Shown here: positions 1 to 5,617 of the stretch, in pieces | Layout: each line of letters begins with the position of its first letter | Position numbering within the stretch: position 1 is the stretch's first letter | Assembly: GCA_023257325.1 (NCBI GenBank) | Contig: JALRCP010000206.1 | Span: 1 to 8,120 of the forward strand | Length of the DNA stretch: 8,120 nt | Origin: Polynucleobacter sp. | GTDB lineage: Bacteria; Pseudomonadota; Gammaproteobacteria; Burkholderiales; Burkholderiaceae | Direction: 5' to 3' | The notes under the pieces: generated by a model | The model's database searches: none | Told to the model about the DNA's origin: nothing | The model's input: only the letters and a program-made list of their open reading frames with translations | Position numbers and translations under genes: made by a program

Positions 1-78
1 TACTTCATGACCATTGGCAAAAACAGTCGTGGCGATAAAGGCTGAGGCAACAAATACAGAACTCATTAGTTTTTTCAT
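1..78 (-). CDS. Partial secreted/periplasmic protein (N-terminus only)
   Basis: Only the first 26 codons are in the window; the gene continues past the left edge. The visible residues start MKKLMSSVFVASAFIATT and run on through VFANGHEV. This is a textbook Sec signal peptide: a basic N-terminus, a hydrophobic core, and a likely signal peptidase I site after VFA (residue 21). The start is well supported by an AGGAG Shine-Dalgarno (85-89, minus strand) six bases upstream. The gene lies 139 bp downstream of the DUF2946 gene on the same strand. Genes in that position are often copper-handling proteins such as PCu(A)C-type periplasmic chaperones, but the visible part contains no mature-domain motif, so that identity is a guess from context. 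Being exported is the only firm statement. Confidence 0.7.
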   Translation of the reverse strand, partial: MKKLMSSVFVASAFIATTVFANGHEV

Positions 79-84
79 TGATTT

Positions 85-89
85 CTCCT
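85..89 (-). promoter_or_regulatory. Shine-Dalgarno of the left-edge secreted protein
   Basis: The minus strand reads AGGAG six bases before the ATG at 78. It is one of the few strong ribosome binding sites in the window and fixes the start of the truncated left-edge gene. Confidence 0.75.
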
Positions 90-217
90 AAGTTGAAATG
101 ATTTTATCAATCAAGTGCGATGGTTGCTTTTAACCATGATGTACTCGCTTTGAATCTGTTTTGAAAGCGCGTGCGCATTCCAATACCGAACAACTTAGAA
201 GTTGCCGAACCTTAGAA

Positions 218-595
218 TCAAACGAGTGCGGGAGGTGCTCTAGAAGGAAGTGAAACCCAAGCAAAGAGTGGCTTAGGCGATTTGTAGAAAAGTTGGGGGT
301 AAATGCTATGGGCTTGCGGTTTTGCAAAATCTAGCGATTGATTGATTGGCAAAACAAAATGGCCATGAACCACGCAAAGCGGGCAATGACTGCCGACTTG
401 GGACGATTCATCCATCTCATTGGCATCAATGACCTGAGTCATTTTGACGCCCGTGGTGGTACAAACCTCAATGGATATGCCCTGACCATGCTCGGCCAAT
501 GAGACTGCCTGGGAAATGGTCGGCGCCAAAGAACTCATTAGAAGCGCAACAATCGCGATCCAATGTGATAAGTGGCGTTTATATGAAATTCCCAT
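218..595 (-). CDS. DUF2946 family small exported protein
   Basis: A 125-residue protein matching the DUF2946 pattern. It has an N-terminal hydrophobic segment (about residues 12-30, signal peptide or anchor, with a possible cleavage site near SQA at 28-30). It also has the family's VCTTTG stretch with Cys45, a HCPLCVVH cysteine/histidine motif (70-77), and the C-terminal SRAPP motif (118-122). The Cys/His motif suggests metal binding, and members are often found beside copper chaperones or TonB-dependent receptors; the biochemical function is not established. The ATG at 595 is the only reasonable start, because an in-frame stop lies a few codons upstream and the next Met is inside the signal segment. 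No Shine-Dalgarno is visible before it. It is probably transcribed with the secreted-protein gene that follows, though the 139-bp gap would allow a separate promoter. Confidence 0.8.
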   Translation of the reverse strand: MGISYKRHLSHWIAIVALLMSSLAPTISQAVSLAEHGQGISIEVCTTTGVKMTQVIDANEMDESSQVGSHCPLCVVHGHFVLPINQSLDFAKPQAHSIYPQLFYKSPKPLFAWVSLPSRAPPALV

Positions 596-605
596 GGCTT
601 TGGAT

Positions 606-634
606 TTTATACGAATTCAGAGCTTTTTGATAAA
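606..634 (-). promoter_or_regulatory. Candidate promoter of the DUF2946 gene
   Basis: On the minus strand a TATAAA box (606-611) lies 17 bases downstream of a weak -35-like TTTATC (629-634). If real, transcription would start roughly 3-6 bases before the ATG at 595, giving an almost leaderless mRNA. That would agree with the missing Shine-Dalgarno. The -10 is good and the -35 poor, so this is only a candidate. Confidence 0.3.
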
Positions 635-657
635 TCGCAACAAAATTCTTGATTTAT
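630..657. repeat. Inverted repeat in the divergent intergenic region
   Basis: ATAAATC (630-636) and GATTTAT (651-657) are perfect inverted copies separated by 14 bases, so their centres are 21 bp apart, two helical turns. They lie in the 110-bp gap between the divergent DUF2946 and metallophosphoesterase genes and overlap the candidate -35 of the former. The spacing suits a dimeric regulator, but in AT-rich DNA such a repeat can arise by chance. Nothing else clear is seen in this gap. Confidence 0.3.
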
Positions 658-705
658 GACAGACAATATATCTAACGTGATTATTAGCCAATTATTATTT
701 TAAAT

Positions 706-1464
706 ATGTCCGCCAATCGTAAGATCGCACTTTTTGCAGATATTCATAGCAATCTAGAAGCTTTTGAAGCGTGCATTGAGCATGCAACACATAACGGGGC
801 TGTTGAATTTGTATTTCTAGGCGACTTAGTTGGATATAACGCTGACCCTGTTGCCATTATTGAGAAAATCGCCGAGTTAATTGATCAAGGAAAAGCCAAA
901 GCTGTATTAGGCAATCATGACCAAGCAGTTTTTATGGATCATTCAAAATTTATGAATGCAGATGCTTGGAATGCCATTCTATGGACACGAGAACAACTCA
1001 GTAGTGCGCATATCAATTTTTTGAAAAATTTGCCTTTGATGCAGCAAACTGATGAAATATCTTATGTTCATGCAACTGCTGCCAACCCTCAAAGTTGGAG
1101 TTACATTCATGACAGCCTTGCTGCGTGGCGCTGCAGTGAAGCATCAAGCACTCCCTATACCTTCCTTGGACACGTTCACGAACCTGCGATTTACTATCAA
1201 AGCTCCTCGGGTAAGTTCTTGCATTTCAATCCCTTACCCGAAGCCCCCATTCCAATTCCTCGGCACAGAAGATGGGTAACAATCATAGGATCATTGGGGC
1301 AACCCAGAGATGGTAATCCTGCAGCCAATTACGCTTTATTTGAACCAGATCAAGAAATCATTACCTTTAATCGCATAGACTATGACAATCACAAGGCCGC
1401 TCACAAAGTCGAACGAGCAGGATTACCAATAAAACTGGCGCAACGCCTTCTCAATGCGAAGTAG
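706..1464 (+). CDS. Calcineurin-like metallophosphoesterase
   Basis: A 252-residue single-domain phosphoesterase with a complete dinuclear metal site. The motifs are D12-I-H14, GD (39-40), GNHD (69-72), the histidine of YVHA (H122) and GHVH (155-158). This order is that of the YfcE/MJ0936-like and Ser/Thr-phosphatase-like branch of the superfamily, whose members hydrolyse phosphomono- or diesters using metals such as Mn2+, Ni2+ or Fe. There is no signal peptide, so it should be cytoplasmic. The physiological substrate cannot be told: phosphoprotein, cyclic nucleotide and dinucleoside polyphosphate are all possible. The protein kinase gene begins only 12 bp downstream, so they are almost certainly cotranscribed and a linked role is likely. 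The ATG at 706 is supported by the conserved first beta-strand (IALFADIH) just after it and by an in-frame stop seven codons upstream; no Shine-Dalgarno is visible in the AT-rich leader. Confidence 0.88.
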   Translation: MSANRKIALFADIHSNLEAFEACIEHATHNGAVEFVFLGDLVGYNADPVAIIEKIAELIDQGKAKAVLGNHDQAVFMDHSKFMNADAWNAILWTREQLSSAHINFLKNLPLMQQTDEISYVHATAANPQSWSYIHDSLAAWRCSEASSTPYTFLGHVHEPAIYYQSSSGKFLHFNPLPEAPIPIPRHRRWVTIIGSLGQPRDGNPAANYALFEPDQEIITFNRIDYDNHKAAHKVERAGLPIKLAQRLLNAK

Positions 1465-1476
1465 TTTCTGATACAC

Positions 1477-2901
1477 ATGTCGTTATATAAAAGTTTAGAT
1501 TCAATCAAAGATATTTTCCAAGAAGGCAATGAAGTTGATGGCTTTTTAATTGGAGAGCCCATACACAAAGGTGGCATGGCTGTTTTGTATCAAGCCAGTA
1601 AACAAGGAATTGATTACCCTATTTTGATGAAAGTACCTCGAGTAGGGCGTGATCAACCTGTTGAAAGTTTGGTTGGATTTGAAACAGAGTTAAATGTGAT
1701 GAGCGCGATTAACAGTCCCTACGTGCCAAGAGTCGCAGGCACTGGAGATATGGCAACTAAACCTTACATCGCGATGGAGCACTTAGTCGGCACCCCCCTG
1801 GATAAAATCATAGAGGCTGAGGGTGGCAAGCTGAGTGACATCAATAAGGTCATTGAAATTGTTTCAAATATTGCAACTGCGATAGGTTCGCTCCATGCTC
1901 AAGATGTCATCCACTTGGACATCAAGCCTGAAAATATTCTAATCCAGAAGGATAGCCAAATTGCTTTAATTGATTTTGGTTTGGCGCATCATGCACGCTT
2001 CCCAGATTTATTACTTGAAGCAATGGTCAAAGGCATTGGCTCTGCACCCTATATATCACCCGAACAAATCATGGGGATTCGAAATGATTGGCGCAGCGAT
2101 ATTTTTTCAATAGGCGTCATTCTTTATGAAATGCTGACCGGAGAATATCCCTTTGGAGCTCCAAGCTCAATCAGTGGACTCAGAAAGAGAATGTGGAGTG
2201 AACCACTTCCCCCCAGGGCCATTAGAAAAGAAATACCGCCTTGGCTTCAAGAGGTGGTTCTTAGATGCTTAGAACCATTAGCTGACAAACGCTATCAAAG
2301 TGCAAAACGATTGGGGCATCTTCTCAAAAACCCACAAAGTATTCAGTTAACCAATCGAGCGGAAAAAATTTATCCCAATAGTCCCTGGGTCAATATTAAA
2401 CGCTGGGTAAAAGCAGCTGGTTACCAACCCTCACCATGCCCAAGACCGAGCGCGGCACTGGATACTACCCCAGTACTGATTGTAGCCATTGATACACGAC
2501 AGCATGACGAAATATTGCGTTCAAAAATGCAAAATGCTGCACAGCACTTATTGCAAGCTTACCCAGAGAGTCGAATTATTTGTCTAAGCACTATTTCAAG
2601 CACCCCCACCTTTGAAGGGAATGATGAAACTCAAACGGCCTCAGGAATTGTGCGTAATCATTTGGCTCAACTGATGGAGTGGGCACAACCTTTGAATATG
2701 CCAACGGAGCGGGTTTCATTTCATGTCCTTGAAGCAATGGATCCTGCAGCTCGTATCATTGAATTTGCCAATGACAATCACGCATCTATGATCATGATTG
2801 GCGCTTCTCATAAGATTCCAAATAAAGTCACTCCTTGGCGAACCTCAATGACAAAAATTGTTGAGGAAGCCTCTTGCAGTGTGCACATCGTAAGAACTTA
2901 A
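1477..2901 (+). CDS. Hanks-type Ser/Thr protein kinase with C-terminal USP-like domain
   Basis: A 474-residue predicted cytoplasmic kinase. The kinase domain covers about residues 22-287. It has the glycine-rich loop KGGMAVLY (31-38), ATP-anchoring Lys52 (LMKVP), a candidate helix-C glutamate at 69 or 71, catalytic loop HLDIKPEN (146-153), metal-binding DFG (166-168), SPE (194-196, in place of APE), the DIFSIGVILYEMLTG stretch (208-222) and a late conserved Arg272. All catalytic residues are present, but the HRD arginine is Leu147, making it a non-RD kinase. A linker (288-331) leads to a universal-stress-protein-like fold (about 332-474) with a first strand PVLIVAID (D339) and a last part containing MIMIGASH and CSVHIVR. 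The usual GxxG-x9-GS ATP motif of USPs is degenerate here. No transmembrane segment or PASTA repeat is seen. The gap to the phosphoesterase is 12 bp, with no clear Shine-Dalgarno, which suggests translational coupling. Targets are unknown. Confidence 0.88.
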   Translation: MSLYKSLDSIKDIFQEGNEVDGFLIGEPIHKGGMAVLYQASKQGIDYPILMKVPRVGRDQPVESLVGFETELNVMSAINSPYVPRVAGTGDMATKPYIAMEHLVGTPLDKIIEAEGGKLSDINKVIEIVSNIATAIGSLHAQDVIHLDIKPENILIQKDSQIALIDFGLAHHARFPDLLLEAMVKGIGSAPYISPEQIMGIRNDWRSDIFSIGVILYEMLTGEYPFGAPSSISGLRKRMWSEPLPPRAIRKEIPPWLQEVVLRCLEPLADKRYQSAKRLGHLLKNPQSIQLTNRAEKIYPNSPWVNIKRWVKAAGYQPSPCPRPSAALDTTPVLIVAIDTRQHDEILRSKMQNAAQHLLQAYPESRIICLSTISSTPTFEGNDETQTASGIVRNHLAQLMEWAQPLNMPTERVSFHVLEAMDPAARIIEFANDNHASMIMIGASHKIPNKVTPWRTSMTKIVEEASCSVHIVRT

Positions 2902-2937
2902 TTTAGTAAAAAATAATTGAACTAGAGAGTCATTGAA

Positions 2938-3951
2938 TCACTTGCTTTTTCTAAGTTTTACTTCTTCATACCCTGGACGTGAATGAGCATGCCCTCTGAT
3001 TTTACGTATGAGTTCGCTCACAGCACTCCGCTTAATCATGTCTGATGCCATCGCTAAAAAATAGGTTTCATCACCCAAGGGTATAAAGTTCAAACCGTAT
3101 TCAATGGCAACACTTTTTAGCCCTACCCCAGCATCAGCAGTTCCCGCCATAATGGCCGTCGCAATTGCAGAATGCGTGAATTCTTCGCGTTGATACCCCT
3201 TGATTTTTTGCACAGGAAGACCCTCCGCATCCAATAATTTATCAAGTAATAAACGTGTTCCAGCCCCCCGTTGACGATTAATAAAGCGAATTTCAGGCCT
3301 CGCCAAATCTTTCAATTTTTTAATACCCAGCGGATTACCCTTTGCAACAATTAAACCTTGGCTTCGCCGCATGACAGGATATGCCAGAATACCTTCTGCT
3401 GACAGACGTTGGCGGACTGCAGAAATACTGTCGTCATCAGGCACATGAAATCCGGCCAAATCTGCATCCCCCGATAGCAATCTCTCAAGAGATTGGCCTG
3501 AGCCCATGGTTCTGAGTTCAAACGCATTGAGATCTTGAATAGACTCCTCCAAAATCGGGTCATTACTAGCGCACAGCAACCATTTTTTATGATCATCACT
3601 ATTCAAATTTTCTAAACGTTGCTGTAAACGTTTCTCTTGCTCTTTACTGAGACTTGAATACTCTTTTTCAACCTCGTCAACAATTGCCAGTAAGGTCATG
3701 GCCGCGGCTGTTAAAGTTGAACCATGCCCTTTGATACTCATCAAAAGGCGACACCCAAGCTCTTTTTCAGCGGCTTTTAAACGATTCCATAAAGTCCTAT
3801 AGGACATATCCATGATTTCAGCTGCAGACTGTAAAGAGCGTCCGTCCTGAACCCCTCTTAAAAGCCCTGCCACCCAGCTTAAGTCCACAGATTCAGCCAA
3901 ACCTAACTGTTTTTTATGAATGTAGACATTGGGTTTAATCTTAATTTGCAT
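2938..3951 (-). CDS. ModE/LysR-like HTH regulator with PBP-like sensor domain, probably of the tup operon
   Basis: A 337-residue one-component regulator. Residues about 22-90 form a winged helix-turn-helix of the ModE/LysR N-terminal type, with SYRTLWNRLK (50-59) as the likely recognition helix and a wing around KGHGSTLT. A charged, probably helical linker (about 91-120) follows. Residues about 124-325 resemble a type-2 periplasmic-binding-protein-like domain of the kind fused to such HTHs (PBP_like family), with the characteristic FINRQRGAGTRLLLD (223-237), AGTADAGVG (269-277) and GLIVAKGNP (199-207). The domain presumably binds tungstate, molybdate or a related ligand, by analogy and from the divergent tupABC genes; classical ModE uses TOBE/Mop domains, absent here. 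The ATG at 3951 has no Shine-Dalgarno and lies at the edge of a 20-bp palindrome; the next Met (47) is inside the HTH, so no better start exists. It is convergent with the kinase gene, with a 36-bp gap and no clear terminator. Confidence 0.83.
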   Translation of the reverse strand: MQIKIKPNVYIHKKQLGLAESVDLSWVAGLLRGVQDGRSLQSAAEIMDMSYRTLWNRLKAAEKELGCRLLMSIKGHGSTLTAAAMTLLAIVDEVEKEYSSLSKEQEKRLQQRLENLNSDDHKKWLLCASNDPILEESIQDLNAFELRTMGSGQSLERLLSGDADLAGFHVPDDDSISAVRQRLSAEGILAYPVMRRSQGLIVAKGNPLGIKKLKDLARPEIRFINRQRGAGTRLLLDKLLDAEGLPVQKIKGYQREEFTHSAIATAIMAGTADAGVGLKSVAIEYGLNFIPLGDETYFLAMASDMIKRSAVSELIRKIRGHAHSRPGYEEVKLRKSK

Positions 3952-3969
3952 ATGTAATTAATTGCATAT
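3950..3969. promoter_or_regulatory. Candidate operator palindrome of the tup locus
   Basis: The 20-bp sequence ATATGTAATTAATTGCATAT is a palindrome in nine of ten base pairs. It sits in the divergent gap between the regulator and tupA, covers the first two bases of the regulator's start codon, and abuts the predicted -35 of tupA. A dimeric HTH regulator bound here could repress both directions. The binding protein is inferred from position only; the site does not obviously copy the E. coli ModE consensus. Confidence 0.5.
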
Positions 3970-3997
3970 TGATATTGTTTTAATGATTGTTGATGAT
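3969..3997 (+). promoter_or_regulatory. Candidate tupA promoter
   Basis: TTGATA (3969-3974, five of six matches to the sigma-70 -35) is followed after 17 bases by GATGAT (3992-3997, four of six matches to TATAAT). Transcription would start around 4004, leaving a leader of about 20 bases with the strong ribosome binding site. The -35 touches the palindrome, so an occupied operator should block it. The -10 is mediocre. Confidence 0.35.
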
Positions 3998-4012
3998 ATA
4001 GGCAAATTCATA

Positions 4013-4018
4013 AAGGAG
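4013..4018 (+). promoter_or_regulatory. Shine-Dalgarno of tupA
   Basis: AAGGAG lies five bases before the ATG at 4024. It is the strongest ribosome binding site of the tup locus, in line with the need for excess binding protein over permease, and it fixes the tupA start. Confidence 0.8.
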
Positions 4019-4023
4019 ACAAG

Positions 4024-4845
4024 ATGAACCGACGTTTTATTCTGAAGATTAGCGCTTTAGTTGTGTTGGTACTCTCACAAGCTGGGGTTAGTTATGCCCA
4101 AAAGAGTATCGTGGTTTCATCTACAACATCAACTGAGCAATCGGGGTTATTCAAACACTTGCTGCCTGCATTTGAGAAAAAAACAGGTATTCAGGTCAAA
4201 GTGGTTGCGGTGGGTACCGGCCAAGCTCTTGACATAGGGCGTCGTGGGGATGCTGATGTGGTGTTTGTGCACGATAAAGTGGCTGAAGAAAAATTCGTCA
4301 ACGAGGGATTTGCCTCTAAGCGTACCGAGGTCATGTATAACGACTTTGTATTAATTGGACCCAAATCAGATCCAGCCAAAATTAACGGTGGCAAAGATAT
4401 TCAAGTTGCTTTGAAAAAAATTGCTGACTCAAAATCTACTTTTGTCTCCAGAGGTGACAAAAGTGGCACTCATGCTGCAGAACTGCGCTACTGGAAAGGT
4501 GCAGGAGTTGAAGTATCAGCTTCACAAGCTTGGTACAAAGAAACTGGCTCAGGCATGGGGCCTGCTTTAAACACTGCATCTGGCATGAATGGCTATATCC
4601 TATCAGACCGTGCTACCTGGTTAACCTTTAAAAATAGAGGCGACTTGGCTATTTTGGTTCAAGGTGATCCTAAATTATTTAATCAATACGGCGTGATGTT
4701 GGTACACCCAAGAAAACATCCTCATGTCAAGCATGTTGAAGGTCAAGCGTTCATTGACTGGATTACTTCGAAGGATGGGCAAGACACAATTGCCAGCTAT
4801 AAAGTTGGGGGCGAACAACTTTTCTTCCCAAACGCATCTAAATAA
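4024..4845 (+). CDS. tupA: Tungstate ABC transporter substrate-binding protein TupA
   Basis: A 273-residue periplasmic binding protein. A Sec signal peptide (residues 1-25) with basic NRR start and hydrophobic core ends in VSYA, with likely cleavage before QKS. The mature protein opens with the first strand and anion-binding loop SIVVSSTTSTEQSGLF (28-43), the TTST signature of TupA/WtpA-like oxyanion binders. Then come GTGQALDIGRRGDADV (64-79), VLIGPKSDPA (109-118) and SRGDKSGTH (142-150), all in the order expected for TupA. It should bind tungstate with high affinity and deliver it to TupB. Specificity for tungstate over molybdate is taken from family resemblance and not proved by sequence. 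Tungstate supply normally serves tungstopterin enzymes such as some formate dehydrogenases; none is encoded here. It is first in the tup operon, divergent from its likely regulator. Confidence 0.9.
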   Translation: MNRRFILKISALVVLVLSQAGVSYAQKSIVVSSTTSTEQSGLFKHLLPAFEKKTGIQVKVVAVGTGQALDIGRRGDADVVFVHDKVAEEKFVNEGFASKRTEVMYNDFVLIGPKSDPAKINGGKDIQVALKKIADSKSTFVSRGDKSGTHAAELRYWKGAGVEVSASQAWYKETGSGMGPALNTASGMNGYILSDRATWLTFKNRGDLAILVQGDPKLFNQYGVMLVHPRKHPHVKHVEGQAFIDWITSKDGQDTIASYKVGGEQLFFPNASK

Positions 4846-4872
4846 GCAATCAACTTTCAACGTTCATGAATA

Positions 4873-4901
4873 TTCGGTCTCGCACAGCACGCGAGACCGA
4901 A
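4873..4901 (+). promoter_or_regulatory. Strong hairpin between tupA and tupB
   Basis: TTCGGTCTCGC (4873-4883) and GCGAGACCGAA (4891-4901) form a perfect 11-bp, mostly GC stem with loop ACAGCAC. It lies in the 76-bp gap between tupA and tupB. The plus-strand stem is followed by A residues and not T, so it is not a classical intrinsic terminator. A likely role is to protect the 3' end of a tupA-only mRNA from exonucleases, giving more binding protein than permease; partial termination or an operator are alternatives. Confidence 0.65.
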
Positions 4902-4921
4902 AAAAGCATTAAGCTATCGCG

Positions 4922-5617
4922 ATGTTGACTGCCTTTAGCGATGCATTTCTCTTATTAGAAACACTGGATGCCAATTTGGTCGGCATCGTGCTGGTTTCTT
5001 TGCAAGTGAGCATCACGGCGCTTTTGATAGGTGGTTTATTAGGCATGCCCTTAGGGGCTTACATAGCCATTCAAAACTTCCCAGGTAGACAAGGATTAAT
5101 TGTTGTTTTGAATAGCCTAATGGGTGTCCCCACAGTCATCGTGGGTGTGGTGATCTATTTATTGTTATCACGTACAGGCCCTCTGGGGGATTTAAATTGG
5201 TTATTCACCCCCAAAGGGATGATTTTGGCTCAATCAGTTTTGACAACTCCTTTGATTGCCGCTTTGACTCGCCAAATTATTGAAGATGGTTGGCAAATTC
5301 ATGGTGAAACCATGTCAGCCTTACGACTTCCTGTTTGGGCACAACTCAAATGGCTGGTCTGGGACTGTCGTTTTTCTCTATCAATCGCCCTACTCGCTGG
5401 ATTTGCAAGAGCCATTTCTGAAGTAGGTGCTGTGATGATTGTGGGCGGTAACATTGATCGCGTAACCCGGACCATGACCACAGCAATTGCTTTGGAGACC
5501 AGCAAGGGCGATCTTCCCCTCGCACTGGCTTTAGGTTCTGTTTTACTTGGGGTGGTACTGATTGCTAATTTGATGACCGCGGTGATTAAATCATTTGCTC
5601 AAAGACGCTATGGATAA
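4922..5617 (+). CDS. tupB: Tungstate ABC transporter permease TupB
   Basis: A 231-residue inner-membrane permease of the usual TupB length. Hydrophobic segments lie at about residues 18-50, 58-83, 99-120, 150-176 and 198-224, giving about five membrane spans. The region FARAISEVGAVMIVGGNI (161-178) matches the cytoplasmic coupling loop (EAA-type) that contacts the ATPase, and LNSLMGVPTVIVGVVIYLLL (63-82) is characteristic of the tungstate/molybdate permease group. A homodimer should form the channel for TupA-delivered tungstate. The start ATG at 4922 comes after the tupA-tupB hairpin with no good Shine-Dalgarno, which suggests weaker translation than tupA. Its stop codon overlaps the tupC start by 8 bp, indicating coupling. 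Confidence 0.9.
   Translation: MLTAFSDAFLLLETLDANLVGIVLVSLQVSITALLIGGLLGMPLGAYIAIQNFPGRQGLIVVLNSLMGVPTVIVGVVIYLLLSRTGPLGDLNWLFTPKGMILAQSVLTTPLIAALTRQIIEDGWQIHGETMSALRLPVWAQLKWLVWDCRFSLSIALLAGFARAISEVGAVMIVGGNIDRVTRTMTTAIALETSKGDLPLALALGSVLLGVVLIANLMTAVIKSFAQRRYG

Noticed and set aside
120..137. ATGGTT-N6-AACCAT hairpin after the DUF2946 gene
   Set aside because: Only a six-base AT-rich stem without a T tract in the transcribed direction; too weak for a terminator.
191..204. CAACTT-AG-AAGTTG short palindrome in the gap between the two left-end minus-strand genes
   Set aside because: Six-base arms with a two-base centre, no link to a promoter box, and no second copy seen; too easily found by chance to call an operator.
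130..327. 65-codon minus-strand open frame overlapping the end of the DUF2946 gene
   Set aside because: It overlaps the conserved DUF2946 frame in another phase and its product has no recognisable features.
2902..2937. Possible terminator between the convergent kinase and regulator genes
   Set aside because: The 36-bp gap is AT-rich but holds no stem of useful length; termination probably occurs elsewhere or is Rho-dependent.
3950..4023. Classical E. coli ModE operator in the tup intergenic region
   Set aside because: No convincing match to the TATATA-type ModE consensus; the palindrome present has different arms.
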